From NCBI RefSeq assembly GCF_009649175.1, contig NZ_WJPO01000007.1:1-64000 (forward strand): a DNA stretch of 64,000 nt. The letters are read 5' to 3'. How positions within the stretch are numbered: the stretch's first letter is position 1; each line of letters opens with the position of its first letter. This DNA is from Rhodovulum strictum. Lineage in GTDB: Bacteria > Pseudomonadota > Alphaproteobacteria > Rhodobacterales > Rhodobacteraceae. The notes under the pieces were generated by a model. The model worked only from the letters and a program-made list of their open reading frames with translations. It was not told the origin of the DNA and did not search any database. The position numbers were made by a program, and so were the translations under genes. Shown one piece after another: positions 8,294-15,017 of this stretch.

Positions 8294-9651
8294 CTGCGGC
8301 TCCCTTCGGTTTGCGGCGCTGCCGGGTTGGCCTGTGCAACCGTCCTGTCGCCCCGGCCGTCGCGCGGCGCAAGCCCAAGCTGCCCCCGGATCGCGGCCAG
8401 CACCGCTTCGGCGGCGGGCGGGCGGGCGTCGAGGACGCGGCGCGCGGCGGCGGTGATCCGGGCCCGCGCCTGCGCGTCCCCCAGTTCCACAAGCCGCGCG
8501 GCGATCTCGTCCGCGGTCGCGGCGGCGATTGCGCCACCGGCCTCGGCCAGCCGGGCATGGATGCCGGGAAAGTTGAACACATGCGGGCCATGCAGCACCG
8601 CGCAATCCAGGTTGATCGGCTCATAGGGGTTGTGCCCGCCCACCGGCACCAGCGACCCGCCGACAAAGGCGACCGGGCAAAGCCGGTACCACAGGCCCAT
8701 CTCGCCCATGCTGTCGGCAACATAGATCTCGGTGCCCGCCCCCGGCAGCGCCCCGGCCGAGCGCAGCGCCACCGCCCATCCCCGCGCGGCCAGCCCCTCG
8801 GCAATCGCCGGGCCGCGCTCGGGATGGCGCGGGGCGACGATCAGCAGCGCCCGCCCGGCGCCGCGGCCAAAGGCGCGCTCATGCGCCTCGGCCAGGATGT
8901 CCTCCTCGCCCGCATGGGTCGAGGCGGCCAGCCAGCACGCCCGCCCCCCCAGCGCCGCCCGCATCGTCGACAGCGCGTCGGGGTCCGCCGCCAGCGGCGG
9001 CAGGCTTTCCTTGATCGAGCCCGTCACCGCCAGCCGCCCGGCCGGAACGCCGATCGCGCGCATGACGCTGGCGGTTGCGTCCTCCTGCACCAGGATGGCG
9101 CGGAACGGCGACAGCAGCGCCCGCGCCGTGCGCGGCCAGCGCCGCCAGCGCGCCGCCGTCCGGTCCGACACCCGCGCATTGACAAGCAGCATCGGAATGG
9201 CGCGGCGGTCGGTCTCGGCCAGAAGCCGCGGCCAAAGCTCGCTTTCGACCCAGACCGCCAGATCGGGGCGCCAGTGATCCAGAAAGCGCCGCACCGCCGC
9301 CCGCGTGTCGAAGGGCGAGAACTGGTGAACCGCGCGCTCGGGCAGCAGATCGGCCAGCATCCGCGCCGAGCTGACCGTGGTCGAGGTAATCAGCACCGTC
9401 AGCGCCCGGTCCTCCTCCAGCAGCCGCCGGACAAGATCCATCAGCGACAGCGTTTCGCCCACGCTGGCGGCATGAAACCACACCACCCGCCCCGGCGGCC
9501 GCGGCAGCGTCGCACGACCCTGCCGCTCGCCCACCCGGTCGGGCAGTTCCTTGCCGCTGGCCAGCCGGCGGTTGCGCAGCCACAGATAGACCGGATCGGC
9601 AATCGCGCTGGCCGCCAGATATGCCCGCAAGACCGCTGTGCTGGTCCTCAT
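8290..9651 (-). CDS. waaA: 3-deoxy-D-manno-octulosonic acid (Kdo) transferase
   Basis: Transfers Kdo from CMP-Kdo to lipid IVA at the inner membrane; essential in most LPS makers. The protein has 453 residues. Family features are the N-terminal HAASVGET block and PGRVVWF, the central LVNARVSDRTAARW, TGSIKESLPPLAADP and LAASTHAGEEDI segments, and the C-terminal signature GGSLVPVGGHNPYEPI. The start is the ATG at 9651; the upstream in-frame extension has no family similarity. Its last 50 bases were duplicated next to lpxL (2908-2954). A core gene beside a plasmid-type replication module makes it worth asking whether this is the sole copy in the genome. Confidence 0.92.
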   Translation of the reverse strand: MRTSTAVLRAYLAASAIADPVYLWLRNRRLASGKELPDRVGERQGRATLPRPPGRVVWFHAASVGETLSLMDLVRRLLEEDRALTVLITSTTVSSARMLADLLPERAVHQFSPFDTRAAVRRFLDHWRPDLAVWVESELWPRLLAETDRRAIPMLLVNARVSDRTAARWRRWPRTARALLSPFRAILVQEDATASVMRAIGVPAGRLAVTGSIKESLPPLAADPDALSTMRAALGGRACWLAASTHAGEEDILAEAHERAFGRGAGRALLIVAPRHPERGPAIAEGLAARGWAVALRSAGALPGAGTEIYVADSMGEMGLWYRLCPVAFVGGSLVPVGGHNPYEPINLDCAVLHGPHVFNFPGIHARLAEAGGAIAAATADEIAARLVELGDAQARARITAAARRVLDARPPAAEAVLAAIRGQLGLAPRDGRGDRTVAQANPAAPQTEGSRR

Positions 9652-9694
9652 GCCCGGTCCGTTCCCCGTCCTGTGCCGCGACGCGGCCTGCCGC

Positions 9695-10294
9695 CTAGCT
9701 GCGCCACGCGGAATAGAGCGCAAGGAACAGCGCAAGGGCAAACACCGCCTCGGCGCCCTCCTCCAGCAGATGCAGGCCATAACGCCAGTCGGCCCCGGCC
9801 AGCCCCGCCTTCAGGACCGCCTCGGTTCCAAGTGCGACGACCACCGCGCCGGAGGCCAGCGCAAGGAACCCGGCCCAGCGGCGCCCGTCGCGCAACCCGT
9901 TCCACAGGCACGGCACCCCCCAGCGCAGCGCCGCGAAAAGCGACCACAGCGCGACCGCGCCATAGATCGCGCCCACAAATGCGGCAAGGGACAGCCCCTG
10001 GTCGCGATAGAAGCTTTCCGTCAGCACCCGTTCGTCGAAGATCCACAGATCGCCCGGAAATTCCCGCGCGCCAAGCTGGAAGAACGAGAAGGGCAGGTAC
10101 AGATAGCGCAGCCATTGCCCCGGCGGGATCAACAGCGGCGACGCCGCGGCGGCGATGAACAGCACGCTGCACGACCATACCTCGATCGGGCCCTCTTCCT
10201 CGGTCAGCGAGGCGGGCATCCCCACCGCCAGCCAGTACACCATCATTCCCGCCAGAAACGCGAGCAGGAAACCCGTGACCTGCGAAACCGTCAT
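9695..10294 (-). CDS. Hypothetical integral membrane protein
   Basis: 199 residues with several hydrophobic segments, for example VTGFLLAFLAGMMVYWLAVG, CSVLFIAAAASPLLI, LAAFVGAIYGAVALWSLFAAL and GFLALASGAVVVALG. The C-terminal part carries acidic and histidine residues (DWRYGLHLLEEGAEAV). I do not recognise a named family. The chosen ATG at 10294 begins a hydrophobic N-terminus; upstream in-frame TTG codons add a basic, low-similarity tail. It lies 43 bp upstream of waaA on the same strand, so it may be the leading gene of the LPS operon. Confidence 0.6.
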   Translation of the reverse strand: MTVSQVTGFLLAFLAGMMVYWLAVGMPASLTEEEGPIEVWSCSVLFIAAAASPLLIPPGQWLRYLYLPFSFFQLGAREFPGDLWIFDERVLTESFYRDQGLSLAAFVGAIYGAVALWSLFAALRWGVPCLWNGLRDGRRWAGFLALASGAVVVALGTEAVLKAGLAGADWRYGLHLLEEGAEAVFALALFLALYSAWRS

Positions 10295-10559
10295 GCGCCG
10301 TCTTCCGAACCGACCATTCCATTCCCGGCGACCCACAACCGCCCGGATGCCCTGCCTGCCAGGGCAATCCGTCGTCATCCCATTCTGCGGCGCGGTGGTC
10401 AAGCCATCTGCGCCGCCGACAGCGCTTCCCCAAGGCCATGGCGGAGGAGCGTCAGGCGCGGCTGGCTGCTTCGGTGCGCAACCGCAGCCCGATATGCAAA
10501 CGCATCACCGCCCGCAGGCGGCAGCGCTGGCGGCCTGAGGGGCGCGTTTCCCGCAGGAT

Positions 10560-10720
10560 GCACAATGCACTGCGCAGCGCGTCCCTTGCGCCCTGCATAG
10601 CGTCCCGCGCGTTCTGCTGCGCGCTACCTGCATCGCGTCCCGCGTCCTTTGCGCCGCGTCCCGCGCGCAACGCTCAACGCCTTCTGCGCCGTGCCTTCTG
10701 CATTGCAACCCAGCGACCAG
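10560..10720. repeat. Low-complexity tract with a 7/21-base periodicity
   Basis: The motif GCGTCCC recurs at 10579, 10600, 10635 and 10656. The spacings are 21, 35 and 21 bases, all multiples of seven, separated by variable GCG/TGC-rich spacers. On the minus strand one frame reads ARDAMQG-ARDALRS-type alanine/arginine/aspartate repeats, but no start and ribosome-binding site support a gene. The tract sits in the largest gene-free stretch of the first 16 kb (10295-10955) and looks like degenerate repeat expansion. Confidence 0.4.
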
Positions 10721-10748
10721 CCCCAATCCCATGCCTCAACGAAATGAC

Positions 10749-10799
10749 TCCAAGCCCCTGATCCGCCTCCGCCGAGGCTGGGAGGCGGGGGGCTTGGAG
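10749..10799. other. Long imperfect inverted repeat
   Basis: TCCAAGCCCC at the left edge pairs with GGGGCTTGGA at the right edge. Inside, after a 4-base offset, CCGCCTCC pairs with GGAGGCGG, leaving a short GCCGAGGCT-type loop. No T-run follows on either strand, so a simple intrinsic terminator is not supported. It may be an insertion-sequence end or a structured transcript element. Confidence 0.4.
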
Positions 10800-10832
10800 G
10801 AAGTTGGCAAGAAATAGGAACGTATACTTCAC

Positions 10833-10955
10833 ATGCACCGCCATCGCAAACTGACCGGCGACGAACGCCGCCAGATCGTCGAGGCCGCCCGCGCGGGCTT
10901 CAGCGAACGCACCGCTCGGCGGATCAAGGGCGAGAGCGTCACCGCGCAGGCGCCG
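10833..10955 (+). pseudogene. Possible truncated helix-turn-helix (transposase-like) fragment
   Basis: From an ATG at 10833 the plus strand reads RKLTGDERRQIVEAARAG then FSERTARRIKGES, a pattern like the N-terminal helix-turn-helix of several transposase families. After about 40 residues the frame runs antisense into the 3' end of the MarR gene, where it is not credible. A TATACTT sequence and spacing upstream could be promoter-like. I see no inverted repeats that would define an IS, so this is a low-confidence remnant. Confidence 0.3.
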
Positions 10956-11420
10956 CTAGGCGGGCATGGCCGCGACCCTGGCCAGCCCCGCGCGCAGCAT
11001 GGCGGGCAGATCGGGCGGCAGCGCGGCGTCAAGCTCGGCATGGGCCTGCCGCCAGGCCTCGGCGGCCTCCCGCATCAGCGCGACCCCTTCGGGCGTGATG
11101 CGCAACCGGCGCGACCGGCGATCCCCGGGGTCGGGCTCGACCGTCAACAGCCCCCGGCGGGCAAGCGGCTTGACCGCGGCCGTCAGCGTGGACGGGTCCA
11201 TGCCCAGAAAGGGCGCCAGCCGTCCCATCGGCGGCGGGTCGGGCTGGTTCAGCGCCACCATCAGCGAGAACTGGCCATTGGTCAGGCCATAGGGCCTGAG
11301 CACCGTATCGAACCGCCGCGCCAGCCTGCGCGCCGCCCGCTGCACCGCCAGGCACAGACAGGTGTCGCGGATATGCAGGACGGTGTCGCGGGGCAGCAGG
11401 TCGGGGGTTGTTCCGGGCAT
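10956..11420 (-). CDS. MarR-family transcriptional regulator
   Basis: 154-residue winged-helix repressor. The dimerisation N-terminus contains CLCLAVQRAARRLARRFD. The recognition region is MGRLAPFLGMDPSTLTAAVKPLARRGLL, and the wing is VEPDPGDRRSRRLRITPEG with the conserved DxR element. It is divergent from the DUF1428 gene at 11521. An almost perfect 22-bp palindrome lies directly against its start codon, so autorepression and control of the divergent gene are likely. The effector is unknown; N-terminal cysteines (Cys in TCLCLAV) could allow redox sensing, but that is speculation. Confidence 0.88.
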   Translation of the reverse strand: MPGTTPDLLPRDTVLHIRDTCLCLAVQRAARRLARRFDTVLRPYGLTNGQFSLMVALNQPDPPPMGRLAPFLGMDPSTLTAAVKPLARRGLLTVEPDPGDRRSRRLRITPEGVALMREAAEAWRQAHAELDAALPPDLPAMLRAGLARVAAMPA

Positions 11421-11442
11421 GGAATTTTGATATCAAAGTTCC
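11421..11442. promoter_or_regulatory. Probable MarR operator palindrome
   Basis: A 22-bp inverted repeat abuts the marR start codon. The central 12 bases TTTGATATCAAA are perfectly self-complementary, and the outer GGAA/TTCC arms also pair, leaving a single mismatched position per half. AT-rich palindromes of this size are classical MarR sites. Bound here, the protein would cover the ribosome-binding and initiation region of its own gene and lie about 80 bp upstream of the divergent DUF1428 gene. Confidence 0.75.
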
Positions 11443-11520
11443 ATGGCCTCCGCAACCCCGCCAGACCGATCCTCGCCTTCCCGACAGCGCCGACTGCACA
11501 GGATGAAAGGGAGACGCCCC

Positions 11521-12234
11521 ATGACCTGCATCACCAGCTTCATCGCCGCCGTTCCGACCGCCAATCGCGACGCCTTCATCCGCCACGCCGCACTGGCGGC
11601 AGAGGCGTTCCACGATCACGGGCTGGCCTCGGCCCTCGAAGGATGGGGCGAGGACATGCAGGCGGGCGATGGCCCGTCCTTCCACGGATCGGTCCTGGCC
11701 ACGGCCGATGAAACCGTGGTCTTCTCCTTCTATCGCTGGCCCGACACGGCGACACAGGACGCGGCGATGCGAACCGCCATGGCGGATCCCCGGATCGACC
11801 CGGCAACGAACCCGATGCCCTTCGACGGCAAGCGGGTGATCTGGGGGCATTTCGAACCCGTGCTGGAACTGGGCGCGCCGCAGCCGGGCGGGTTCTTCGA
11901 CGGCTTCGTGATCCCGGTGCCCAGAACCGCCAGGGCCGAGTTCGAAGCCTTCGGCCGGTTCTGCGACCCGATCTTCATGGAACATGGCGCCGTCTGGATC
12001 GCCGAATGCTGGGAAACCCATGTGCCCGACGGCAAGCTGACCGACTTTCGCCGCGCCGTCGCGGCACGGCCCGACGAGGCCATCGTGTTTTCCTGGGTGC
12101 AATGGCCCGACCGCGCCGCGCGCGATGCGGGCAATGCCCGCATCTACGCCGATCCCCGCTTCGACGCCCGGACCTGCCCCTTCGACATGACGCGCATGAT
12201 CGTTGGCGGGTTCGTTCCCGTGGTCCAGACCTGA
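11521..12234 (+). CDS. Tandem DUF1428 protein
   Basis: 237 residues made of two copies of the DUF1428 (YbaA-like, ferredoxin-like/dimeric alpha-beta barrel) fold. The first is approximately residues 1-115 (TCITSFIAAVPTANRDAF to VIWGHFEPVLE). The second is approximately 121-237 (FVIPVPRTARAEFEAF, AECWETHVPDGKLTDF, IVFSWVQWPDRAARD, DPRFDARTCPFDMTRMI). Only the second copy keeps the full family signature, so the first may be a decayed or structural half. The start at 11521 has a good AGGGAG upstream. Most DUF1428 proteins are single-domain; function is unknown. It is divergent from marR and shares its control region. Confidence 0.8.
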   Translation: MTCITSFIAAVPTANRDAFIRHAALAAEAFHDHGLASALEGWGEDMQAGDGPSFHGSVLATADETVVFSFYRWPDTATQDAAMRTAMADPRIDPATNPMPFDGKRVIWGHFEPVLELGAPQPGGFFDGFVIPVPRTARAEFEAFGRFCDPIFMEHGAVWIAECWETHVPDGKLTDFRRAVAARPDEAIVFSWVQWPDRAARDAGNARIYADPRFDARTCPFDMTRMIVGGFVPVVQT

Positions 12235-12301
12235 GCGGGCCCCGCCGCGCCGCCGACCGTCCCATCCCGGCCGTCCCGCAGCGGGCGGGGCCGCCCCCCT
12301 T

Positions 12302-12802
12302 TCACCCCGTCTGGCTCAGGCCAAAGGCCGGGTGGTGGATCAGCTCGCCGCAGGGCGTGCTGGCGTCGAAGGGCAGTGCCTGAACCACCTCCGGCGGGCA
12401 GCCGGCGACGCCCAGACCGGCGAAGCACCGGAAACCGAAGCGGCCGTAATAGCCCGGATCGCCCACCAGCGCCGCGCCGCGGCAATTCAGCCGCAACCGC
12501 GCAAGCGCCTCGGCCATCAGCGCCGAGCCGATCCCCTGCCCGTGCCGCGACGGCCGCACGACCAGCGGCCCGATCAGCCCCCAGCCCTCCTGCGCCCCGA
12601 TCCGCGCCATCGAGGCCGCCAGATAGCCGAGGATCTCGCCCCGCTCCTCGGCCACCAGCGACAGCACAAGGGCGCGCTCGGCCCGCAACGCCTCGACGAT
12701 GCGCGCCTCGGTTCCGGTGGCCTCTGCCAGCAGCCCCAGCGCCTCGGTGACAAGCGCGCCGATTGCCGGGATGTCGCCTTCGGTTTCGTTTCGGATCAGC
12801 AT
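12302..12802 (-). CDS. yjhQ: GNAT-family N-acetyltransferase, YjhQ-like antitoxin
   Basis: 166-residue GNAT protein. The acetyl-CoA motif A is VRPSRHGQGIGSALMAEAL, followed by VGDPGYYGRFGFRCF, the conserved 'YYxRFGF' block of the YhbS/YjhQ group. It follows the topAI gene with a one-base gap (stop at 12804, start at 12802), the same order as yjhX-yjhQ in Escherichia coli. There, YjhQ counteracts the topoisomerase I inhibitor TopAI. The antitoxin role here rests on that synteny; generic small-molecule acetyltransferase is the alternative. Confidence 0.75.
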   Translation of the reverse strand: MLIRNETEGDIPAIGALVTEALGLLAEATGTEARIVEALRAERALVLSLVAEERGEILGYLAASMARIGAQEGWGLIGPLVVRPSRHGQGIGSALMAEALARLRLNCRGAALVGDPGYYGRFGFRCFAGLGVAGCPPEVVQALPFDASTPCGELIHHPAFGLSQTG

Positions 12803-12803
12803 G

Positions 12804-13067
12804 TTACATCCCCTGATTGTCAAGTTGCGCGCGCACCGACAGGCGGCCGCGTTTCGAGATGCGATAAGGGCTGCCCGAGCGGGATTCGATCAGCCGTTTC
12901 CGCCGCAGCCGGTTGAAAAGGACCAGGTCGAACCCGGCAAGGATCATCCCCTCGCGGGTCACGCAGGTCACGGCGATCACCCTGGGGCCACCGTCGCGTT
13001 CGTGCAGGATGCGCCCACCAAGGGCCAGAACGTGCAGCGCACGTTGTTCGGGTCGTGAGATATTCAT
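12804..13067 (-). CDS. topAI: TopAI (YjhX) toxin, topoisomerase I inhibitor
   Basis: 87-residue YjhX-family protein. Diagnostic blocks are MNISRPEQRALHVLALGGRI at the N-terminus, HERDGGPRVIAVTCVTREG in the middle, and LIESRSGSPYRISKRG plus VRAQLDNQG at the end, matching the E. coli toxin closely in length and pattern. E. coli TopAI binds topoisomerase I and blocks DNA relaxation. The ATG at 13067 is preferred over one six codons upstream because family proteins begin at MN(I/L)S. It is coupled to the yjhQ-like gene; a perfect inverted repeat lies 65-87 bp upstream. Confidence 0.85.
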   Translation of the reverse strand: MNISRPEQRALHVLALGGRILHERDGGPRVIAVTCVTREGMILAGFDLVLFNRLRRKRLIESRSGSPYRISKRGRLSVRAQLDNQGM

Positions 13068-13131
13068 GGAAGTCTCGTGTGGCAAACGGAATTACCCGGG
13101 CGCACAGGCACCCGGCCGGTTCACTTCACAG

Positions 13132-13154
13132 GGCTCTCCGCGGATCGGAGAGCC
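13132..13154. promoter_or_regulatory. Perfect inverted repeat upstream of topAI-yjhQ
   Basis: GGCTCTCC and GGAGAGCC flank a 7-base spacer. The element lies between the topAI start (13067) and the end of the methyltransferase gene (13299), and no T-tract follows on the minus strand. It could be an operator for the toxin-antitoxin pair or a terminator for the upstream methyltransferase transcript. The sequence does not decide. The remaining bases of 13068-13298 show no gene. Confidence 0.45.
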
Positions 13155-13298
13155 TTGTCACACAAGCTCTGACATCCAGTCTCCATCAAACGGGCAACGA
13201 CCAGCGCCGTCACCCGCCGCAATCGCTAGCAAACCCGCCCCCGGCGAACAACCCCGCGGCGCCGAAACGCCGCCACCTGTGTGCCGGACGACACGCCC

Positions 13299-14006
13299 TC
13301 AGCGCGCCCGGGCCGTGAACACGTCGCGCCCGGCCTGCGTCTCGACCGAAACGGCCTCGAACCCCGCTTCATCCAGGGCGGCACACCACAGCGCGCGGGG
13401 AAACAGGCCGAACCGGGCATGGTCATGCGCAACCAGCACCCGCCCGTCCGCCGCGCGCAGAAGATAGACGATATCCGTCTCGCACGAGGCACCGTCCGAC
13501 CCCATGCGCACCCATTCCATGTAACGCATCCCCCGGCCCCCGGCATCGCTTCCGCCCTGGCTGGTCTGCGGCGCGAAACATTCGATTGTCGCATCCGGGC
13601 AGAACACCCCGACACCCCCCGGCACAAGATGCGCGCGCGCCGTGGCCAGCGCGGCCTTCAGATCGTCCAGCCCTTCCATGTGGCTGATCGCGTCAAAGAT
13701 CAGCACGGCATCGAACCGCTCGTCCAGCCGCAGGCTGCGCATGTCGCCCGGCACATGGCGGCAGTCGGGGTTCAGTCGGCGGCTGAGATCCAGCATGCGC
13801 GGCGCGCAATCGACAAGCGTCATCTCGAAGCCGTGCTTCAGATGCCAGGCCAGATGACCGCCGCCCGCACCAAGTTCCAGCACCCGCAGCCGCCGCCCCG
13901 ACCGGCCCGGATCAAGCAGGCGGGCAATGCCGGCCGCTTCCTCGGCATAGTCGGCGGGCGGCGACATCAGCGGCCACCAGTCGGACAATTCGTCGTAAAG
14001 CCTCAT
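13299..14006 (-). CDS. Class I SAM-dependent methyltransferase
   Basis: 235 residues. Motif I is LRVLELGAGGGHLAWHLKHG; the acidic loop is TLVDCAPRMLDLSRRLNP; the FDAVLIFDAISHMEGLDDLKAAL segment is the post-II motif; VPGGVGVFCPD is motif III. N-terminal YDELSDWWPLMSPPADYAEEA is common in alphaproteobacterial methyltransferases of unknown substrate. It is 30 bp upstream-side of the quinone oxidoreductase gene's stop and on the same strand as both neighbours, but no functional link is evident. Confidence 0.82.
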   Translation of the reverse strand: MRLYDELSDWWPLMSPPADYAEEAAGIARLLDPGRSGRRLRVLELGAGGGHLAWHLKHGFEMTLVDCAPRMLDLSRRLNPDCRHVPGDMRSLRLDERFDAVLIFDAISHMEGLDDLKAALATARAHLVPGGVGVFCPDATIECFAPQTSQGGSDAGGRGMRYMEWVRMGSDGASCETDIVYLLRAADGRVLVAHDHARFGLFPRALWCAALDEAGFEAVSVETQAGRDVFTARAR

Positions 14007-14036
14007 CCGCGGCCCCGCATCCTTGCCCCCGCCGCG

Positions 14037-15017
14037 TCAGGGCAGCAGGATCGTGCTGCCGGTCGTGGCGCGGGCTTCCATCCGGCGATGCGCCTCGGCC
14101 ACGTCGGCCAGCGCGAATTCCTGCCCGATGCGGATCGCGACCTTGCCGGTCTCGACCATCCCGAACAGTTGCGCCGCCATCGCCTGACAATCCTCGTGCC
14201 GGGCGATATGGGTGAACAGCGTCGGCCGCGTCAGTTGCAGGCTGCCCTTGGCGCCCAGGATGGACAGATCGAAGGGCGGCACCTTGCCCGAGGCATTGCC
14301 GAAGCTGATCATCATGCCCACCGGCCGCAGGCAGTCGAGCGAGCGGTCAAACGTCGCCGCACCGATCGAATCCATCACCACATCGACGCCGCGCCCCTCG
14401 GTCAGGTCGCGCACGCGGGAAACGAAATCCTCGCGCTCGTAATTGATCGTCTCGGCCGCGCCATGCGCGCGCGCAAGGGCGCATTTCTCGTCCGTGCCCG
14501 CGGTGCCGATCAGCCTGATGCCCATCGCCCGCGCCCATTGGCAGGCGATCAGCCCCACGCCGCCCGCGGCCGCGTGAAACAGCACCGTATCGCCGGATTT
14601 CAGCGGCACCGTGCGGTGAAACAGGTATTGCACCGTCAGCCCCTGCAACATCATCGCCGCGGCGGTGCGAAAGTCGATGCTGTCGGGCAGGCGGCAGACC
14701 TGCGCCGCGTGCATCACCCGCACGTCGCAATAGGCGCCCGGGGGCGCGGCGGCATAGGCCACGCGGTCGCCGACGGCCAGATGGGTCACGCCCTCGCCCA
14801 CCGCCTCGACCACGCCCGCGCCTTCCATGCCCGGCACCTGCGGCAGCGGCATCGGATAGACGCCAGAGCGCTGGTAGATGTCGATATAGTTCAGCCCGCA
14901 GGCATGATGGCGGATGCGCAACTCGCCCGGGCCGGGCGCGCCCACCTCGCGGGTGACAAGTTTCAGCACCTCGGGGCCGCCGGGGGTCTCAAAGATGATG
15001 GCGCGGGTCTGGGTCAT
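14037..15017 (-). CDS. Quinone oxidoreductase (zeta-crystallin-like, MDR family)
   Basis: 326-residue NADPH-dependent reductase of the zinc-free medium-chain dehydrogenase family. GroES-like N-terminal domain: HHACGLNYIDIYQRSGVYP and PQVPGMEGAGVVEAVGEGV. Rossmann domain: FHAAAGGVGLIACQWARAMG with the NADPH-type AxxGGVG pattern, then VDVVMDSIGAATFDRSLDCL. No structural-zinc cysteines are present, as expected for QOR. The start at 15017 has AGAAGGA upstream and overlaps the matB stop as ATGA, so it is coupled to malonyl-CoA synthetase. The physiological acceptor is unknown. Confidence 0.88.
   Translation of the reverse strand: MTQTRAIIFETPGGPEVLKLVTREVGAPGPGELRIRHHACGLNYIDIYQRSGVYPMPLPQVPGMEGAGVVEAVGEGVTHLAVGDRVAYAAAPPGAYCDVRVMHAAQVCRLPDSIDFRTAAAMMLQGLTVQYLFHRTVPLKSGDTVLFHAAAGGVGLIACQWARAMGIRLIGTAGTDEKCALARAHGAAETINYEREDFVSRVRDLTEGRGVDVVMDSIGAATFDRSLDCLRPVGMMISFGNASGKVPPFDLSILGAKGSLQLTRPTLFTHIARHEDCQAMAAQLFGMVETGKVAIRIGQEFALADVAEAHRRMEARATTGSTILLP

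Noticed and set aside
8311-10158. A 615-codon plus-strand frame opposite waaA
   Set aside because: Antisense to a clear Kdo transferase; very Arg/Pro-rich.
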